Below, piece by piece: positions 1 through 11,823 of a DNA stretch of 64,000 bases. Position 1 is the stretch's first letter. The number at the start of each line of letters is the position of its first letter. This DNA comes from Chondrus crispus (taxonomy: Eukaryota; Rhodophyta; Florideophyceae; Gigartinales; Gigartinaceae). The stretch lies in contig NW_005179353.1 in assembly GCF_000350225.1 (NCBI RefSeq), positions 62,001-126,000 on the forward strand, in the 5' to 3' direction. The translations under genes were made by a program, and so were the position numbers. The notes under the pieces are model-generated. The model was not told the origin of the DNA and searched no databases. It worked only from the letters and a program-made list of their open reading frames with translations.

Positions 1-424
1 AGGACGATGTTCATGTAAAAGTACGTGGTACAAAACAAGCACGTGTCTTGCTCGGTCTTCAATCTTAGCAGATCGACGGCGAACGTCCCCTGTGTGTGCT
101 GTCGGCTGCGGGCGACAGCAACAACAAAATAATTATTTTGGATTAAATTGCTCTCCGAGGACGGGACACTGATCCCGATTGTCATTTCACGTGCATCCGT
201 CGATGACGGAGGTGTGTCTTCCGGTAGCCTCAATGCCTCGTCCGGGGGCACAGTATCACTTCAATTCCCTAAAAAGCGTCACTCGTCAATCCCTTCTTGT
301 AAAGGCGTTCCCGACGGAAAACTGCCTTACTCATCTCGCTCCGACTTTCCTTGCTTGCGGACCCCTTTGTTTCGAATTTCTGACTCCTCCGTGTTCCCTA
401 ATCTGCAAATTCTATTGACGATGA
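1..424 (-). other. 3' untranslated region of element A1
   Basis: No gene is seen. On the minus strand this follows the chromodomain frame. It aligns in patches with the region after the chromodomain of the second family-A copy (62100-62340), for example a shared GAGGCATTGAG block followed by a similar stretch ending in GAAATGAC. The LTR is not reached before the window starts. Confidence 0.6.
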
Positions 425-685
425 CTATACTGCTTGCGCGTGCGCGAGTTGCGGCGGCAAGGGTAACTTCTTCTTTCGGAAATACGTGGCGGCCGCACTG
501 CGGGGTAATTGTTCAATGGGCTCCCACGTCGCGTTCTCTGGCGTATAACCGTACCATTCCACCTTGACAATCAAATTACGATTTTGATAATCGTGGTCGA
601 TGACGCGGTCGATTACGTATTCCGTGTTTTCCGTTTCCTCTCCTTTCTCTGAACTGTTTCCTTCCCCCTTCTGAAGATCTTCCAA
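425..685 (-). pseudogene. C-terminal chromodomain of A1 polyprotein
   Basis: The translation contains the chromodomain signature: EYVIDRVIDHDY, then VKVEWYGYTPENATWEPIEQL, with the aromatic residues of a chromo fold and a basic tail (RKKK). In chromoviral gypsy elements such a domain at the end of integrase targets insertion to particular chromatin marks; that role here is inferred from the family. It lies in a different frame from the preceding integrase C-terminal segment (613-1182), so a frameshift separates them in this copy. The homologous domain in the second copy is at 61761-62099. Confidence 0.85.
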
Positions 686-1870
686 CTCATCCTCTTCTCT
701 GGACTTTCCGAACTCGCGTAGGTCTGGAGGTGTCTCCGCTGGCGGCGTTTGACTAAATTATCCTGGTCGCCTGACGTAGGCGCACGGGTGTGAGGACGTT
801 CCTCGTCCTCCATTACCTCTCCTTCTTCGTTTAACTCCGGCTCTCCCAGGAACTGTAGCGCTTGAAGTAGGCCAGTTATCGGCGCATAGTCCATCGGGCT
901 TGGGGCTAACTCCATCCTATCTCGCGATACGCGTTCCTCCTGATCGCCAATGGCAACGACTACCGTATGTTGATCCGATCTTCTGACCTGATAAGGTCCT
1001 GTGGCGACTTGTGCCAGCTTGTGTTTCGGTCCGCTAGCCGTGCCCTGCTCCTTCCGGAGGAACACGTAGGACCCCAGTGGGATCTCATATTGCGGTTTGC
1101 AAAGGCGTGCGTCGAAATTTCGCTTGTACCGGGCTTGTTCCTTCCGCAAACTCTTATCGGCGCTTCGCATTAGGCTCTCCAACCACGACTGCCATTTCAG
1201 TTAGTATGCTCGTGACGAGCCGAAGTTCTCCAAAGTTGGCTGCGCTTGTAACGCAATGCTTCTCGGCGCCCGAGCTAACACCAGCTCGAAGGGCGCGATG
1301 TTCGTAGTTTGATGAACTTGCGTGTTGTATGCGAACGTCACAGCGTCGCTAAATAGGTCCCAGTCCTTCGGATGTTCTCCAACATATTTTCGGAACGCAG
1401 AAGTCAGCGTGCAGTTAAACCTCTCAACCTGGGCGTTGGCTTGCGGGTGGTACGTAGTCGTGAACACATTGCGTATGCCGAGAATTCGGCGGACATTGTG
1501 AAAGAACCGGGCCGTGAACTGTGTTCCATTGTCGGACAGCAGCTTGACTGGCGGTCTGTACACGAATACCCAATGGTGAACGGAGGCTTGTGCGATGTGC
1601 GCAGCTGATATCTTCTTCAACGGTACGGTTCGTACCGGTTTCGAGTATCGATCGCTGATCACGAGAATATACCGATTTCCTCGTTTAATTGCAATTAGCT
1701 CGCCGAGGATGTCGATTGAAACAAACTCTAGCGGAGCTTTGGGCGTGAACAGCTTCATTTTGCTTCACGTTTCTTCTTAACTTCACCGTTTCCCGCGCAC
1801 ATGCGGCGCAATTCTTCGCGACTGCATAGCAGTCTAGGGCCATCGTAGGCCAGTAAAAATATCTTCTCAA
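613..1870 (-). pseudogene. Integrase region of A1 (zinc finger, DDE core, C-terminal domain), frameshifted
   Basis: Three overlapping minus-strand frames make up the integrase. 1870-1685 carries the end of the N-terminal zinc-binding domain (YFYWPTMALDCYAVAKNC then AAC). 1758-1201 is the catalytic core: DILGEL (first Asp), LSDNGTQF (second Asp) and QVERFN (Glu) are all present. 1182-613 is the C-terminal domain with the KHKLA...GPYQV and VSRDRMELAPSP blocks found in family-A copies. Integrase inserts the cDNA into chromosomes in the nucleus. The catalytic triad is intact but the frame is interrupted several times, so no complete enzyme is encoded. Confidence 0.88.
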
Positions 1871-1987
1871 TGTTTTGTAAAGTTTCGTGCCTCACGCGTG
1901 TCCTGCCAATTTTGCGTAATGGCTTAACCCTAGGACTCCGTCCTTCAGTGACTGCGGTATCACTGCCTGTACGAACTCAGCCGCGTC

Positions 1988-3563
1988 TCAGCATAAAGTT
2001 CCTTCGAATTCTCCAGCTTCTGTTGTGAACGTTCTTGTCTTTCCAGCGTCCATTTCCTCCTTTATCCGGGTACAGAAAGGGTCGACGGCCTGCTCGCGAA
2101 TGAGCTCCTCCGGCGTCATTGCTTGGAAATGATCGACGCGGTCGGAGGTGGCCCCCTCCTGAAGAGCGAAGATGTCGTCTACCCTGTCAAAATCTTCCTC
2201 GTCGGCTTCTGTTGCGTCGGCCGGTTCGGCCATAAAGCATGGGATTTCGTCGTCGATATCATCGACTGTTTCTCCCACCGTTAGCAACCTTGATGAAGCG
2301 TCCGCCTGGCTGTTAGCCTTTTCCCTTTTTGTACTTGATTTCAAAATCAAATGCCGAGAGACGTAGCCTCCATCGGATTAATCTCTCGCTGGGGTCGGTT
2401 ACGTTCATCAACCACCTCAATGAGGCATGGTCAGTATGCACAATGAAGTGCTCGCCATATAAATATGATCTTAAAGTCTGTACGGCCCAAATTACGGCTA
2501 GACATTCTTTTTCTGATACAGACTAGGTTCTCTCGGCTGCGGCTAACGTTCTTGAAAAGAACCCGACGGGTTTACGTTGCGCATCCGGATGCGTTTGAAA
2601 TAATGCAGCGCCGATTTGATAGTCGCTTGCACCGGTATCTACAGAGTAGGGTAGGTCCTTCTTCGGCAGCGTCAACACCGGCGGTGCCAAGATGGCGTCC
2701 TTGAGCTTATGAAAAGCTTTCTTGCGCGGTTCGTCGAATCCTTCCAACTGGACCGGTTGTCGTTTCTTCAGTAGTTGGTTTAGAGGATGCGCAATTTTCG
2801 CATAATTCGGAACGAACCTGCGGTAGACATTGCAAAGTCCCAAGAAGCTTCTAAGCTGTGTTTGTGTTCGCCGGTACCGCACTGGTTCCAACGCGGCGGT
2901 TCGCCCGACATCGACTTCTAGCGTACCTGGGCGGACGACGTGGCCCAGGTACTTGATCTTTTCCACGAAAAATTCGCACTTGCAAAGCTTGAGCTTGACA
3001 CCTGCGTTTTCCAATACGGAACGCATTTCCTCTACGTGCACGATGTGCTCCTCCCACGACTTACTAAAAATTATTATGTCATCCAGGTACACCAAACAGC
3101 ATTTCCAACGGAACGGAGAGAGCAGGATGTCCATTGCTCTCTGAAACGTCGCTGGCGCGTTAGTGAGCCCGAAGGGCATTCTTGAGAAGCGATACAGACC
3201 TGAGTGACACGAAAATGCGGTCTTGTCGCGGTCGCACTCAGGGATAGGCATCTGCCAATATCCCGAGATCGCGTCCAACGCGGAGAAAACCTTGTTGTCA
3301 CGAAGCGAGTCCAGGCACTCATCGATGCGCGGTAAAGGGTACGTGTCCTTCACCGTTACCACGTTTAACCTGCAGTAATCTACGCAAAAGCGCATTGACC
3401 CGTCCGGCTTGGGCACCAGCAACACGGGCGACGCCCATTCTGACTGCACTGGTTCTATCACTCCTGCCTCTAACATCTTCTGTACTTCAGCATCTTCAAT
3501 CTCGCGGGCTTTAGGTCCTGCCCGGTACGGAGCTTGTGCGATAGGACGACTCTCGGAGATCAA
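1988..3563 (-). pseudogene. Reverse transcriptase and RNase H of A1, interrupted
   Basis: 3563-2523 reads as the RT palm and thumb followed by the start of RNase H. Visible motifs are FSALDAISGYWQMPI (motif A with its Asp), RMPFGLTNAPATFQ (motif B), VYLDDIIIFSK (motif C, the YLDD active site) and YLGHVV. RNase H begins at SVDTGASDYQIGAALFQT. The frame then stops after AAERT, where the second copy reads AAERNYSVSEKECL. 2350-1988 carries the linker toward integrase. The RT catalytic aspartates are intact, unlike in the second family-A copy, but stops and frameshifts inactivate the gene. Confidence 0.9.
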
Positions 3564-3628
3564 CTCGATCCGATGGACTGTGGTATTAATTTCACCAAGC
3601 GTCCCATCCTACCTCCTTGAATACTTCT

Positions 3629-4633
3629 TCAACATCCGACGGAACCGCTCGCGCAGCCGTTCCGGGACGTGGCTCTAGTCGAGCTCCTCCACGTCCGGCG
3701 GTGGGGCCTCAATCCGTTGCTCCGGATCCGACGATGCCGTCGTAGAGAGCCCACTCGACCGTTCTTCTGGCTGGTCCTCGCGCGCTTGCTCCGACGGTTC
3801 GCATCTTGTCTCGCCCTTAGGCGTCTTGGTGGAATTCGGAAAATTTTCCTTCTTCCTTTCTTGAATTCAGAGAACTTCGCCAATGGTGGTTTTGCTCTCA
3901 AGCACGGCCCTCGGGTGCGGTAATAATTCTGCCACCACTTGGCCTTTTGCGCCATGACAGGGTACGTCCTAAAATTTGCAACGAGTAGACGAAATGACCT
4001 GTCAGGCTCAACCTGAACGACACCATTCGTGCACGTCAACCAGTGCCTTTCGTACGACGACGAGTACGGCTGAACTACAACCAAGCCCGCCCTCTTCGAG
4101 GTGCATTCCACGACGCGTTGCGTCCCTGGCTCGATAGTCGTGGCTCTTGCCACTTTTATCTTAGGGGAAATTCGCTCCCCCTTTCCATCATTCTCGTCCT
4201 CTCCCGGGACGAGATTCTTCTTCTCTTTTCTCGTTGAGAACCGCGTAACTATCGGAACCTCCGAGAAATCCGCCAACTCAACCGTTTTCTTCCTTGGATA
4301 AATTGCTTCCACAAACCGGTCGCAGTAGTCCGCACCTAGAATTAGCGGGACTGCTAGTTTTTCGCATACAATAAACTCGGCTGCGGCCACAAATCTTCCA
4401 AGCCTCACAAGCACTTTAATTGTGCCGAGAGTCCGGAGTGGCCTATTGTTCGCGTCGCCAATGTGTTGGGTCGGTCTGTAGGACACCAAAAGTTCCATTC
4501 CTGCAGGAAGTTCCGACCTCCGAACCAAATTAGGTCCGGCACCTGTGTCCAACACGGACAACACTCGACTCATCAATCCGACCGTTGGTCCAATATCCGT
4601 GTAAACTTTGTAGTTTTTTCGCGCGACGACCAA
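3629..4633 (-). pseudogene. Aspartic protease domain and start of pol, A1
   Basis: The translation shows the retropepsin-type motif VLDTGAGPNLV near residue 30, followed by ILGADYCDRFVEAIYPRKK, a block also found in elements A2 and B. In the family this enzyme processes the Gag-Pol precursor as a dimer. After about residue 240 the frame diverges from its homologue (basic, low-complexity residues), which indicates an indel before the RT. Pol codons here are offset by -1 relative to the gag codons at 4876-5940, as in the other two gypsy copies. Confidence 0.82.
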
Positions 4634-4875
4634 GATCTTTTCAGGACATTCTTGTCGCTTAACCCTGTAGCAGGGCCTGCGAATTTGATCTGTCGGACGA
4701 TCCTTGTGTCGACTTAGAATTTTCTTGACAACAGTCGGCTCCTTTGGCTTACCTCCTATTTCAACTACCTCCTCGTCGAGGCCTTCCCTTGTTGCTAGAG
4801 ACGGGGAACGGGACTGAGTCCCGGACGCAGTAAGTTGAACCTACGCCTCTCGTGACTCATGCCAGATTCCCCTCT

Positions 4876-6287
4876 CTAGATTCCCTGCGGCGGCGGGTTC
4901 CTTCTCACGTCCGACGACGCGGGCCCCGCAGCGGGCCCTCTGAAGGGTTGGTTCGGCCTCGGCGTTGAACCACTCGGCGTGCTTGCCGTCCGCGAATCGA
5001 ACCCATTCTTGCCCTTCAGATAACTCGTCGATGGTATCCCTAATCTCTCCATCGGAGACAACGCCTCATAATTTGCCAAAACTCGGTGCATTTCCCGGAG
5101 GGAAAGAATGCACGTTGGCGCGGCGTGTCCCTTTTCGTAACAATGATAGCACACCAGTTTGTGCTTCTTGACGGGATATTGCGGCCTGGGTCCTCCACGG
5201 GCCGGCGGCCTTCCTTGATGTTGGGGCCTTCCCATCCAACCTGGCCTTCGAAACGTTTTACCCTTGTCTTCCATCGGAATGCGCGGCGCCGGCGTGTGAC
5301 CGCGCCCCCGGAACATCATCACGGGATCCGTGGGCTCTGAAATCGAATCTGTCGTGTACGCGGGCGTCGGTAAAGTTGACGACCCGCTTGCCCCGTAGTC
5401 CTCGTGTTCGTAGCCCTCTGATGGCTCAATAAAATTGCCTTCGGCTACCAATGCTCCTTCATAGTGATTTTCGCTGCTTCCGTGCGCACCGCGTTCATCT
5501 GACGCGGAGAGTGACTCGGCTAAGTGGACGGCGGCCTGACCTTTACGACCGGGATAGGGAGCCCTCGGCTTTTTCCCCGCCATGAACGTCGACGGCGTCT
5601 GAATTGTGACCTTCTTGGTCTTCTTGTCCTTGGCGCGGCTCGCCGAGCCATGCGCCTTTGCGTGATTTACCAATCTCAAAAATGAGACATACCGGTTATC
5701 TTGTCGATACTGCGAGACCATGGGCTTCATACTGGCATCTAGCCCCTCGATGAACATGGTAATCTCCTCCTCCATAGAATAAACATTCCCACAGCGATTA
5801 CTCGCGTCTGTTAGGCGGACGTAAAATTCCATCTCGTCTTCAGACGGTCTTTGCTGAAATTCTCCCATGCGAGCACGGCCTGACGGATCGCCTCGTCGGT
5901 TGCAAAACTCCTCAACAACCACTGTACGGCCTCCGGCCAAACGGATACCTTTCCGTGATGGGACCCAGCCGTCTGAGACACTGGAGTGTACTGTCTCAAA
6001 GCGATGCCGCTTAGAAATTCGGGCAACAAGCGGACCGCTTGCCCATCGTTCATTTCTTGAGTATCAAACTCCTGAACTAACTTTGCCAAAAAATCCAACA
6101 CAAGGACCCGGTCCTCACCTGTGAACATGTTGTCCTTCTTCACCTTATGCGGAATATCTCTCCTGATTTTTCGCACGGCGGTCCGCTGGGAACTTGACAA
6201 AAAAAATGTGTGCGGGTTCCTCAAGCGGTACGTTCGGTACGAAAGTAATTTCTTGAAGAGGTAGTTGGTCGGATTCAGCTCCTCCAA
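4876..6287 (-). pseudogene. gag of A1 with CCHC zinc knuckle, one frameshift
   Basis: 6287-5811 and 5940-4876 are two parts of one gag joined by a frameshift near 5870. The first part has the capsid-like block VLVLDFLAKLVQEFDTQEM; the second has AKAHGSASRAKDKKTKKV, a Ser/Gly/Pro-rich linker and the nucleocapsid knuckle CYHCYEKGHAAPTC (C-x2-C-x4-H-x4-C). Gag packages the element RNA in cytoplasmic particles. The same two blocks occur in the plus-strand copy at 56405-57669. The C-terminus ends NPPPQGI then TAG. Confidence 0.86.
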
Positions 6288-6308
6288 CCCCTCCTATCGC
6301 GGCCCGCG

Positions 6309-7149
6309 TCACGTTGCGACGTCCTCTGGCTCAGCGTCCTTATCTCTCCGCGAGGCGGACGAAGTGATCCCGCCCCGTCTAGAGGTAATTTTCTTGCCCT
6401 GCGAAGTTCCTTTTCCTTCCTCTGAACGATGTTCGGAATTGCTGCCATGGTTCGACGAACCGTCGTCACCATCTTCGGAAAGGCCATTCGACTCGGCCAT
6501 TGAGTCTTGGTCCTCCGGCTCGTCGCTACAGTGACTCTTGCTCCTGCGTCGCAGATTCTTCTTCGAAGTCTTCGACTTGGAACTCCGCGGTACAGCGGCT
6601 TTGTCCCTCTTCGATCGACGGTGGCCTTCTCGACCCGTTGGGAGCGGCTCATGCCCGGCGACCTGTTCAAGGTCTTTGAGACGATGAGCGGCAGAATCAA
6701 ACCTGTCGTCAATACTGGCTCTAAATTTTCCCAAGGACTCCAAAGCTTGATTCGCGTCGCACCTAGCGTCCTTCACTGAAATTTTCAACGAAGCTAGGAC
6801 CTCCGGCTCCAGACCGTCGGTCGCATCACCTGGCTCCTTCTCGAACCGATAGCTCTCCTAAAACGGTGTGGAACTCAGATGCTTGCAACTCTAGTTGCTT
6901 CCGGACGAGGGCTAATTCAGCCTCGAGATTTTTCGTCATCTCTTGGCGAATCTCCCTGCCCATTTTCCCGAACCTGTAGGATAGGTTATCCTTGTCGGCT
7001 TCAATTCCCGTCGGGATTTCTTGACCTTCGGGATCCGTGGCCGTATTGGCCTGGCTTGAGGTACGAGGACCTCGCGGGATCCTCGACGGCCTTGCCAATC
7101 CGATTCTTCTCGCCCCGGGACCGACGTCCTGGGGAGGGCTTGTCGACAT
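6309..7149 (-). pseudogene. Extra open frame upstream of A1 gag (coiled coil plus Ser/Arg-rich tail)
   Basis: From 7149 on the minus strand a frame starts MSTSPPQDVGPGARRIGL and passes into a heptad-like stretch (IRQEMTKNLEAELALVRKQL). An indel near 6840 shifts it into 6788-6309, which continues as a charged, Ser/Arg-rich region and ends in a stop just before the capsid-like part of gag. Element B has a frame of the same architecture in the same place (24365-25237), also ended by a stop. I do not recognise the protein; an RNA-binding or particle-assembly role would be a guess. Confidence 0.55.
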
Positions 7150-7290
7150 GGTTCGTTTCCAAAAACGAACCTAACTTAACACAAAAAATAGAAAACGCTA
7201 CAACACCTAAATTAACTTACGTCGCAGCGACAACTCCTGTAGTCCGTTTCAGCTTACGCAGTTTCTGGGGCCGGTCTCCTGTACGCAGTT

Positions 7291-7306
7291 CTAGGTCGGG
7301 GGACCA
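7291..7306 (-). other. Primer-binding site of A1
   Basis: On the minus strand TGGTCCCCCGACCTAG begins four bases after the LTR end (CACTACA, then TAAG). The leading TGG would pair with a tRNA 3' CCA. Element B has TGGTCTCCCGACCTAG at the equivalent position, one base different, so both families probably use the same tRNA. I could not assign the tRNA. Confidence 0.75.
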
Positions 7307-7310
7307 CTTA

Positions 7311-8326
7311 TGTAGTGCAATGCGCCTGTCAGGCAGCGACAGCGGTCCGATGGTCCAGCAAAAACAACAACAGCAACAAAAAGAAGAACTGCCGATGGCA
7401 CAGCGCTACGGAGTGTCCGACTCTCCCTTCTCCCTTTAAACGAGCGTGCGACTCGTAGTAGCTCAGATCCCTGATGGGGGGGGGCACAGAGAAATTGCCC
7501 GGCCCGGGATCGATGTGGTAGAGACTTGCGAAGAGAACTGCTCGACGAGTGTGGGTTGGGGCGCGTACTTTGGTACCCCGGTTCCACTGGGTTGTAAGTC
7601 CAATGCTCGTTGAGCTTCTTCGACACATTGTAACGCGACAAGGCCTTCGACGAGGGCGTCGCAACGCAGCCCCACCGGATGAAATGAAAGTAGCAGCGCT
7701 ACGTAAACTGTGTCGCCCGATGGCTCGAAACACCTACACCGGTTCGGTCGCAACCGAGGCCGATGGCACCAAAACTGGCTTGTAACGCGACGAAGTCCTT
7801 CGAGGGAAACGTTGTTGCAACAGTCTCCGTCGGAAGATGGGTCACAGTAGCGGCGCTACGTCAACTGTGTCGCCCGATGGCAAGACACCTACACCGGTTC
7901 GGTCGCAACCGAGGCCGATGGCACCAAAACAAGATAAGGGAAAAATAGGTAGAATTAGAGACAGAAATGGATAGTGAAATAAAGGAAAAGAAAAGGGGAC
8001 CCCGGAGTGCAAAGGATAAAGTAATCTGTAGTTAAAGGGAATGTCTTGTAAAAGACAGACTTGAACCAAGGCGATATCAGACTCTGGCAACTTGGGTTGG
8101 TTTATTGACTTGGTCAGTCAAAGGGCTAAGTTATATAGAGCCCCGCCGCGGCGACTACAGTAGCTCCCGGCTCTAGATTCTAGATTTAATTAGTAAATAA
8201 ATTAAATAATTAAAATAATCGTGCGCTTAGTCGCACACGTGTATCCCCCCAACCTGGACTACAGTATCCAAATTATTTCCTTTTTCATTTCTTTTCACCC
8301 CCTCGTCAGGTGCGTATTGCACTACA
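7311..8326 (-). repeat. 5' LTR of A1 (1016 bp)
   Basis: The LTR begins TGTAGTGCAAT and ends ATTGCACTACA on the plus strand, giving perfect 11-bp terminal inverted repeats of the TG...CA type. It holds an internal tandem duplication of about 150 bp (7629-7780 and 7781-7930), sharing the block CACCTACACCGGTTCGGTCG. The 8150-8260 part is AT-rich (AATTAAATAATTAAA) and flanked by two ACTACAGTA motifs. The boundary at 8326 is set by the inverted repeat and the boundary at 7311 by the adjacent primer-binding site. Confidence 0.85.
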
Positions 8327-8515
8327 GTCTCCTTGAGCAACGGGTGACGCGGGCAGAAGATGCCTCAAGGCTGCTGATGCGCCTACGCTTTCTCGGCGAC
8401 CACGTCTAGAGCGAATAGCCAATGGAAGGCGCAGACCAGTAGGAGCATCTAAGTCAAATAAAGAACTCGTGCATGGAATGTCATACGCAGGGAATCCATC
8501 ATACTGCAACGCGTA

Positions 8516-9943
8516 CTAAAACGACGAATCATAGCGTCCCAAGTATTCCTCGATGTAGTGCTCGCCCTGCAGAAACACTTGGGCAGAATGCGCGCATGGG
8601 AATTTTGTTCCTTGCCACTTACCGCAGGTGCAAGACTTATTTTGTAGATCCGCGGTGTACGAAAAAGGCGGGTTATGCTCGGAGAGAACTGTCCATGCAT
8701 GCACTGCCGCGGTGAAGGACTTTCCACTTGTAGCATCCGTTCGCTTGTAGATGTTCCCCTGGTGGTGCAAGCTGCAATAGAACTGTTTCACGGGCGGCAA
8801 AACGGCCGCAATAGCGGCGCGCCCTCCTTTGTTCTGGTCTGTGATGAGGCGGAATTGCTCACGATCAAAGTCAAGGTGTTCTTTGACAAACTGAAGAAAC
8901 AACCTCCAGCTGCTTTCACTTCCCTTGTCCGCAACCAGCATCATCGCCATTAGCACTTGACGATGTGAAAAGTCGGAACCATAAAGGAAAACAGAGCGCC
9001 TTTAGTTACACTAGTGGAATGTGCGGCATCACCGGAGAAAACGGGGACCACTTTTGAAACCATTGCCATAGCAGAGACAGGCACATAAAGCACGTCATAG
9101 AAAAAAGAAGCGACACTTGGCACGTCATTGCTGAGGGACTGACGAAAAGCCGCTTCGTCAAACGATGCGGTAGAGCTTGTCTTCTGACGTTGTTCAAGAG
9201 CAATGCGCACCGTGATATCCAGCATCTTCTGCCGGCTTTTGGTGACCAAGTTTGCCTTGTGACCCAAAGCCCGTAGGGCATTGGGTCAATGTATTGAGGG
9301 AGCCTGGTGACTATATTGTAGTTATCTTTCGTTACGCGATCAAAGGCAGCTTCCCGTGAGCGCTTAAGGAATGAAGGAGAAGCATCACCCCGAAGAAATG
9401 GACGGAAAGCAGCCCGAATGTCCTGAGCTGACAAAGAAAGCCCTTCCAAAATGCGCGAAATGAGGAGATCTGAGAGCATTTCTGGAGACTATGCTGTCCT
9501 TCCATATCGGCGATTGACTGTATTATGCGGTTCGCAGCCGTGTGGCACAAATTGACTTGTAGTCCATACTCCGTCAGGGTTCCGAATAATGTTCGCTCTG
9601 AGGCAGCAAGTGTCATGCATGCATCGAGATTTGAGCTGAGTTGCAGTAAAACGGGCATAGAAGAACTCTTCGTATTCGCCTTTCTTCAAGTCCTTGAATA
9701 CATGTCGACGTTTTGATATCTCGGCAAACTGGCAGAGCACCAACAGCGCTTCGTCACGGGAGTCGAAGGCCTGACCCACTGAAAGAGAAAAGTTGAGTAA
9801 CTCAGACAAAGGCTGCGGCGGGCCCGCGGGCCCGCGCTCCATGCCCTTTGGAGCGCGAATTTGGCTTCTTCCTTAATACGTTTAGTGCGGATATCTCTGT
9901 TTTCATCAGGAGCGCTGTCCTCGCTTTCAATTCTGCTAGACAT
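8516..9943 (-). pseudogene. Mutator-like (MULE) transposase with SWIM zinc finger, frameshifted
   Basis: From ATG at 9943 (MSSRIESEDSAPDENRD) the minus strand reads an N-terminal MuDR/FAR1-like zinc-binding region (9842-9489, with SRCMHDTCCLRANI and VPHGCEPH). A shifted middle part (9479-8950) holds the first catalytic Asp context VVPVFSGDAAHS. The C-terminal part (8956-8516) has VADKGSESSWRLFL and ends in a SWIM motif CTCGKWQGTKFPCAH. Such enzymes excise and insert MULE DNA transposons. At least three frame changes (near 9800, 9485 and 8950) show it is dead. No long terminal inverted repeats were found around it, and the gypsy LTR abuts its downstream side at 8326. Confidence 0.8.
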
Positions 9944-11373
9944 GGCCGGCGGTAGTATTGGTGAGTGCCGTGACCTTTTCCCTCTCCCCATTCGACCGAC
10001 AATCTTAGCCGTAATGTAGCGCCCGCAGTCGCCCGCAACAGTCCTGGATGCATGGCCACACGGCCAGGTGAGCAGCATTTCCCGCGAAGTTAAGGACAGT
10101 CTGGCTCACTTATGCTGGACTGTCTGGGCTCCTCCCAGTTCACCAGACTATATACATGGCCACGCTACGTAGTCGTTATCTGCGACAAGCGCCCCGTGGT
10201 TCCCCCGTGGTGCCATGTTATCATAGCGGTAATGACAAGAAAACGACTGTCATACTGTTACGAAAATTTGAATAGGTATGCATGAATGAGGTTCACGGCG
10301 CAGGCCAGCTCTTTTTTGGTTGTCATATGGGGCGTTCGTGCTGAAAGAGGGCGGATGGAGGTCGTTTTGAGGGGGTTCGGCTTACTCTACGACCCTGTTT
10401 TCGGGCGTTCACACATCATATATGGACTGAAACTTGATATTTGGTGTATTTGGGGACTATATGCGACGTGTGTATCATAATAATTGTAGCTGGGAGCGGC
10501 CTAAAAAGCCATGGAAGGTAGGTGCACACCCGCAGGCGCCCAATCCTGATGATCGCGTCGGGCCCGGGTGGTCCAGGTGGGTCAGGCCAGTCCGGCCCAA
10601 ATTGCTGTAAGTGGTTCTGATGTGGTCCTGACCAGATCACAATGGCCTAAATGGACAATACCGGGCTCGTCTTCGAACTAAGGAGCTTTTATTAGACTTT
10701 TTCGAAGTCTTCCGCACACCCAAATGGATTTTGTCATAACTTTTATCAGTGTCTATCACTATCGTAATCCTTAAAGTTATGCCACCTGTCCCTAGTGGGT
10801 GGCACTACCTCACGTAGACAATTCAACTACCTACAACTTGAGGATCCTCCTAAAAAGGATCCTCATTACCTAAACGGGCAAACGCCTAATTAAGCCTGAT
10901 AGAGGTGCATTTGTATGTAGCACCCCGCTGAAAGGGGGGTGAGTACATTTTCAGTTCACTCGACTTGGCGTCGAGTGGGAGTATAAAGGTCGAGGACGAA
11001 GACGGTGAACGTCTTCGTCCCCACACAAAAAAATCACACACAAACAAACCGAACCCAACGAACGCTTCAGCAGTCCTTGTCCTCCTCCCGCACGCGCGCC
11101 GCCCCGGCCTGTGCTCCCCCCTTTGCGCACAGAGCCTCAGTGGCCCACGCCACCTGTCCACGTTCCAGATCACCCGCCCGCTCCCCGGGCAAATTCCGAC
11201 AGATTTCACCCTTAAAATAATCACGATCTTATTGCCAAGTTAATCTCAGGGCAAAGACTTGGGCATTCGCCAGGTCAATTAAACATGGAGAGTATCGACA
11301 TACAGTGCCTCCTAGGATATAGTGCTATACCGTGACATACCTCTAGCTATGGCACTATGGGAAGGATAGCACT

Positions 11374-11382
11374 ATATAAAAG
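11374..11382 (+). promoter_or_regulatory. TATA-box-like sequence
   Basis: TATATAAAA follows an AGCAC motif that recurs in this interval. Downstream lies a purine/C-rich leader-like run (AACAAAGCACAAGC). No gene follows before the copia LTR at 11824, so if this is a promoter its gene has been lost or interrupted. Confidence 0.3.
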
Positions 11383-11818
11383 GAGCTGAGATACATATAG
11401 TTGGGAACAAAGCACAAGCAAGCACAAAAAGCCCGTAAAACACAACTAAAAACGTAGAACTTCAATAATTTGAGTACGGAGTACTCGTCGCCATATTTTC
11501 CAGCCGTTGCACCTCCATATCGCAACACTGAACCATGCCAGATGATACACATGTGGGCTTATGATAACTTGTGCCAGAGGGGGAGCCATAGCACTAAATG
11601 GAGGGAGGCACTACTAAAAAAGGCACTATTGAGATACCCCCCTGTATTTCAATTTCGCGCACTGTAGCTGGTGCAAACTTTAACCGGTTACAGCAGATGA
11701 GGCAGGCAGGAGAATGAGGGGCGGGCTTGAGCTTGATTTTGAGCCAATGGGAAGGCGTAGCGGGGAAAGATCCTGCTCCTGATTGTTGGTACAGTACTCG
11801 TACTGTACCATCATGGTG

Positions 11819-11823
11819 GCGAG
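11819..11823 (+). repeat. Target-site duplication of the copia element, left copy (GCGAG)
   Basis: GCGAG immediately precedes the LTR start. The same five bases immediately follow the right LTR at 29175-29179. Five base pairs is the usual duplication length for Ty1/copia elements. Confidence 0.85.

Larger units (their letters stand above)
1..8326 (-). mobile_element. Ty3/gypsy LTR retrotransposon A1, decayed, left end outside window
   Basis: Read on the minus strand the order is LTR (8326-7311), primer-binding site, an extra coiled-coil frame, gag with CCHC knuckle, protease, reverse transcriptase/RNase H, integrase, chromodomain and 3' UTR. This is the order of chromodomain-bearing Ty3/gypsy elements. 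Reading frames break repeatedly by stops and indels, so this copy is not autonomous. It is the same family as the plus-strand copy at 56405 onward: gag, RT, integrase and chromodomain align almost residue for residue. The 3' LTR lies beyond position 1. The base 8327 onward begins GTCTC, which would be one arm of a 5-bp target duplication, but the partner is not visible. Confidence 0.93.
9944..11823. other. Intergenic stretch between MULE and copia element
   Basis: No convincing gene is seen. The stretch contains a hairpin-capable repeat near 10843 (GAGGATCC, nine-base spacer, GGATCCTC) and a TATA-like site at 11374. The element GGCACTA or AGCACTA recurs between about 11350 and 11625. A 9-bp inverted repeat lies just before the copia element (GGTACAGTA, CTCG, TACTGTACC, about 11788-11809). 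Confidence 0.5.

Noticed and set aside
10886-11243. Overlapping open frames on both strands between MULE and copia
   Set aside because: Both are Pro/Arg-rich without motifs and read the same GC-rich patch in opposite directions; no support for a gene.
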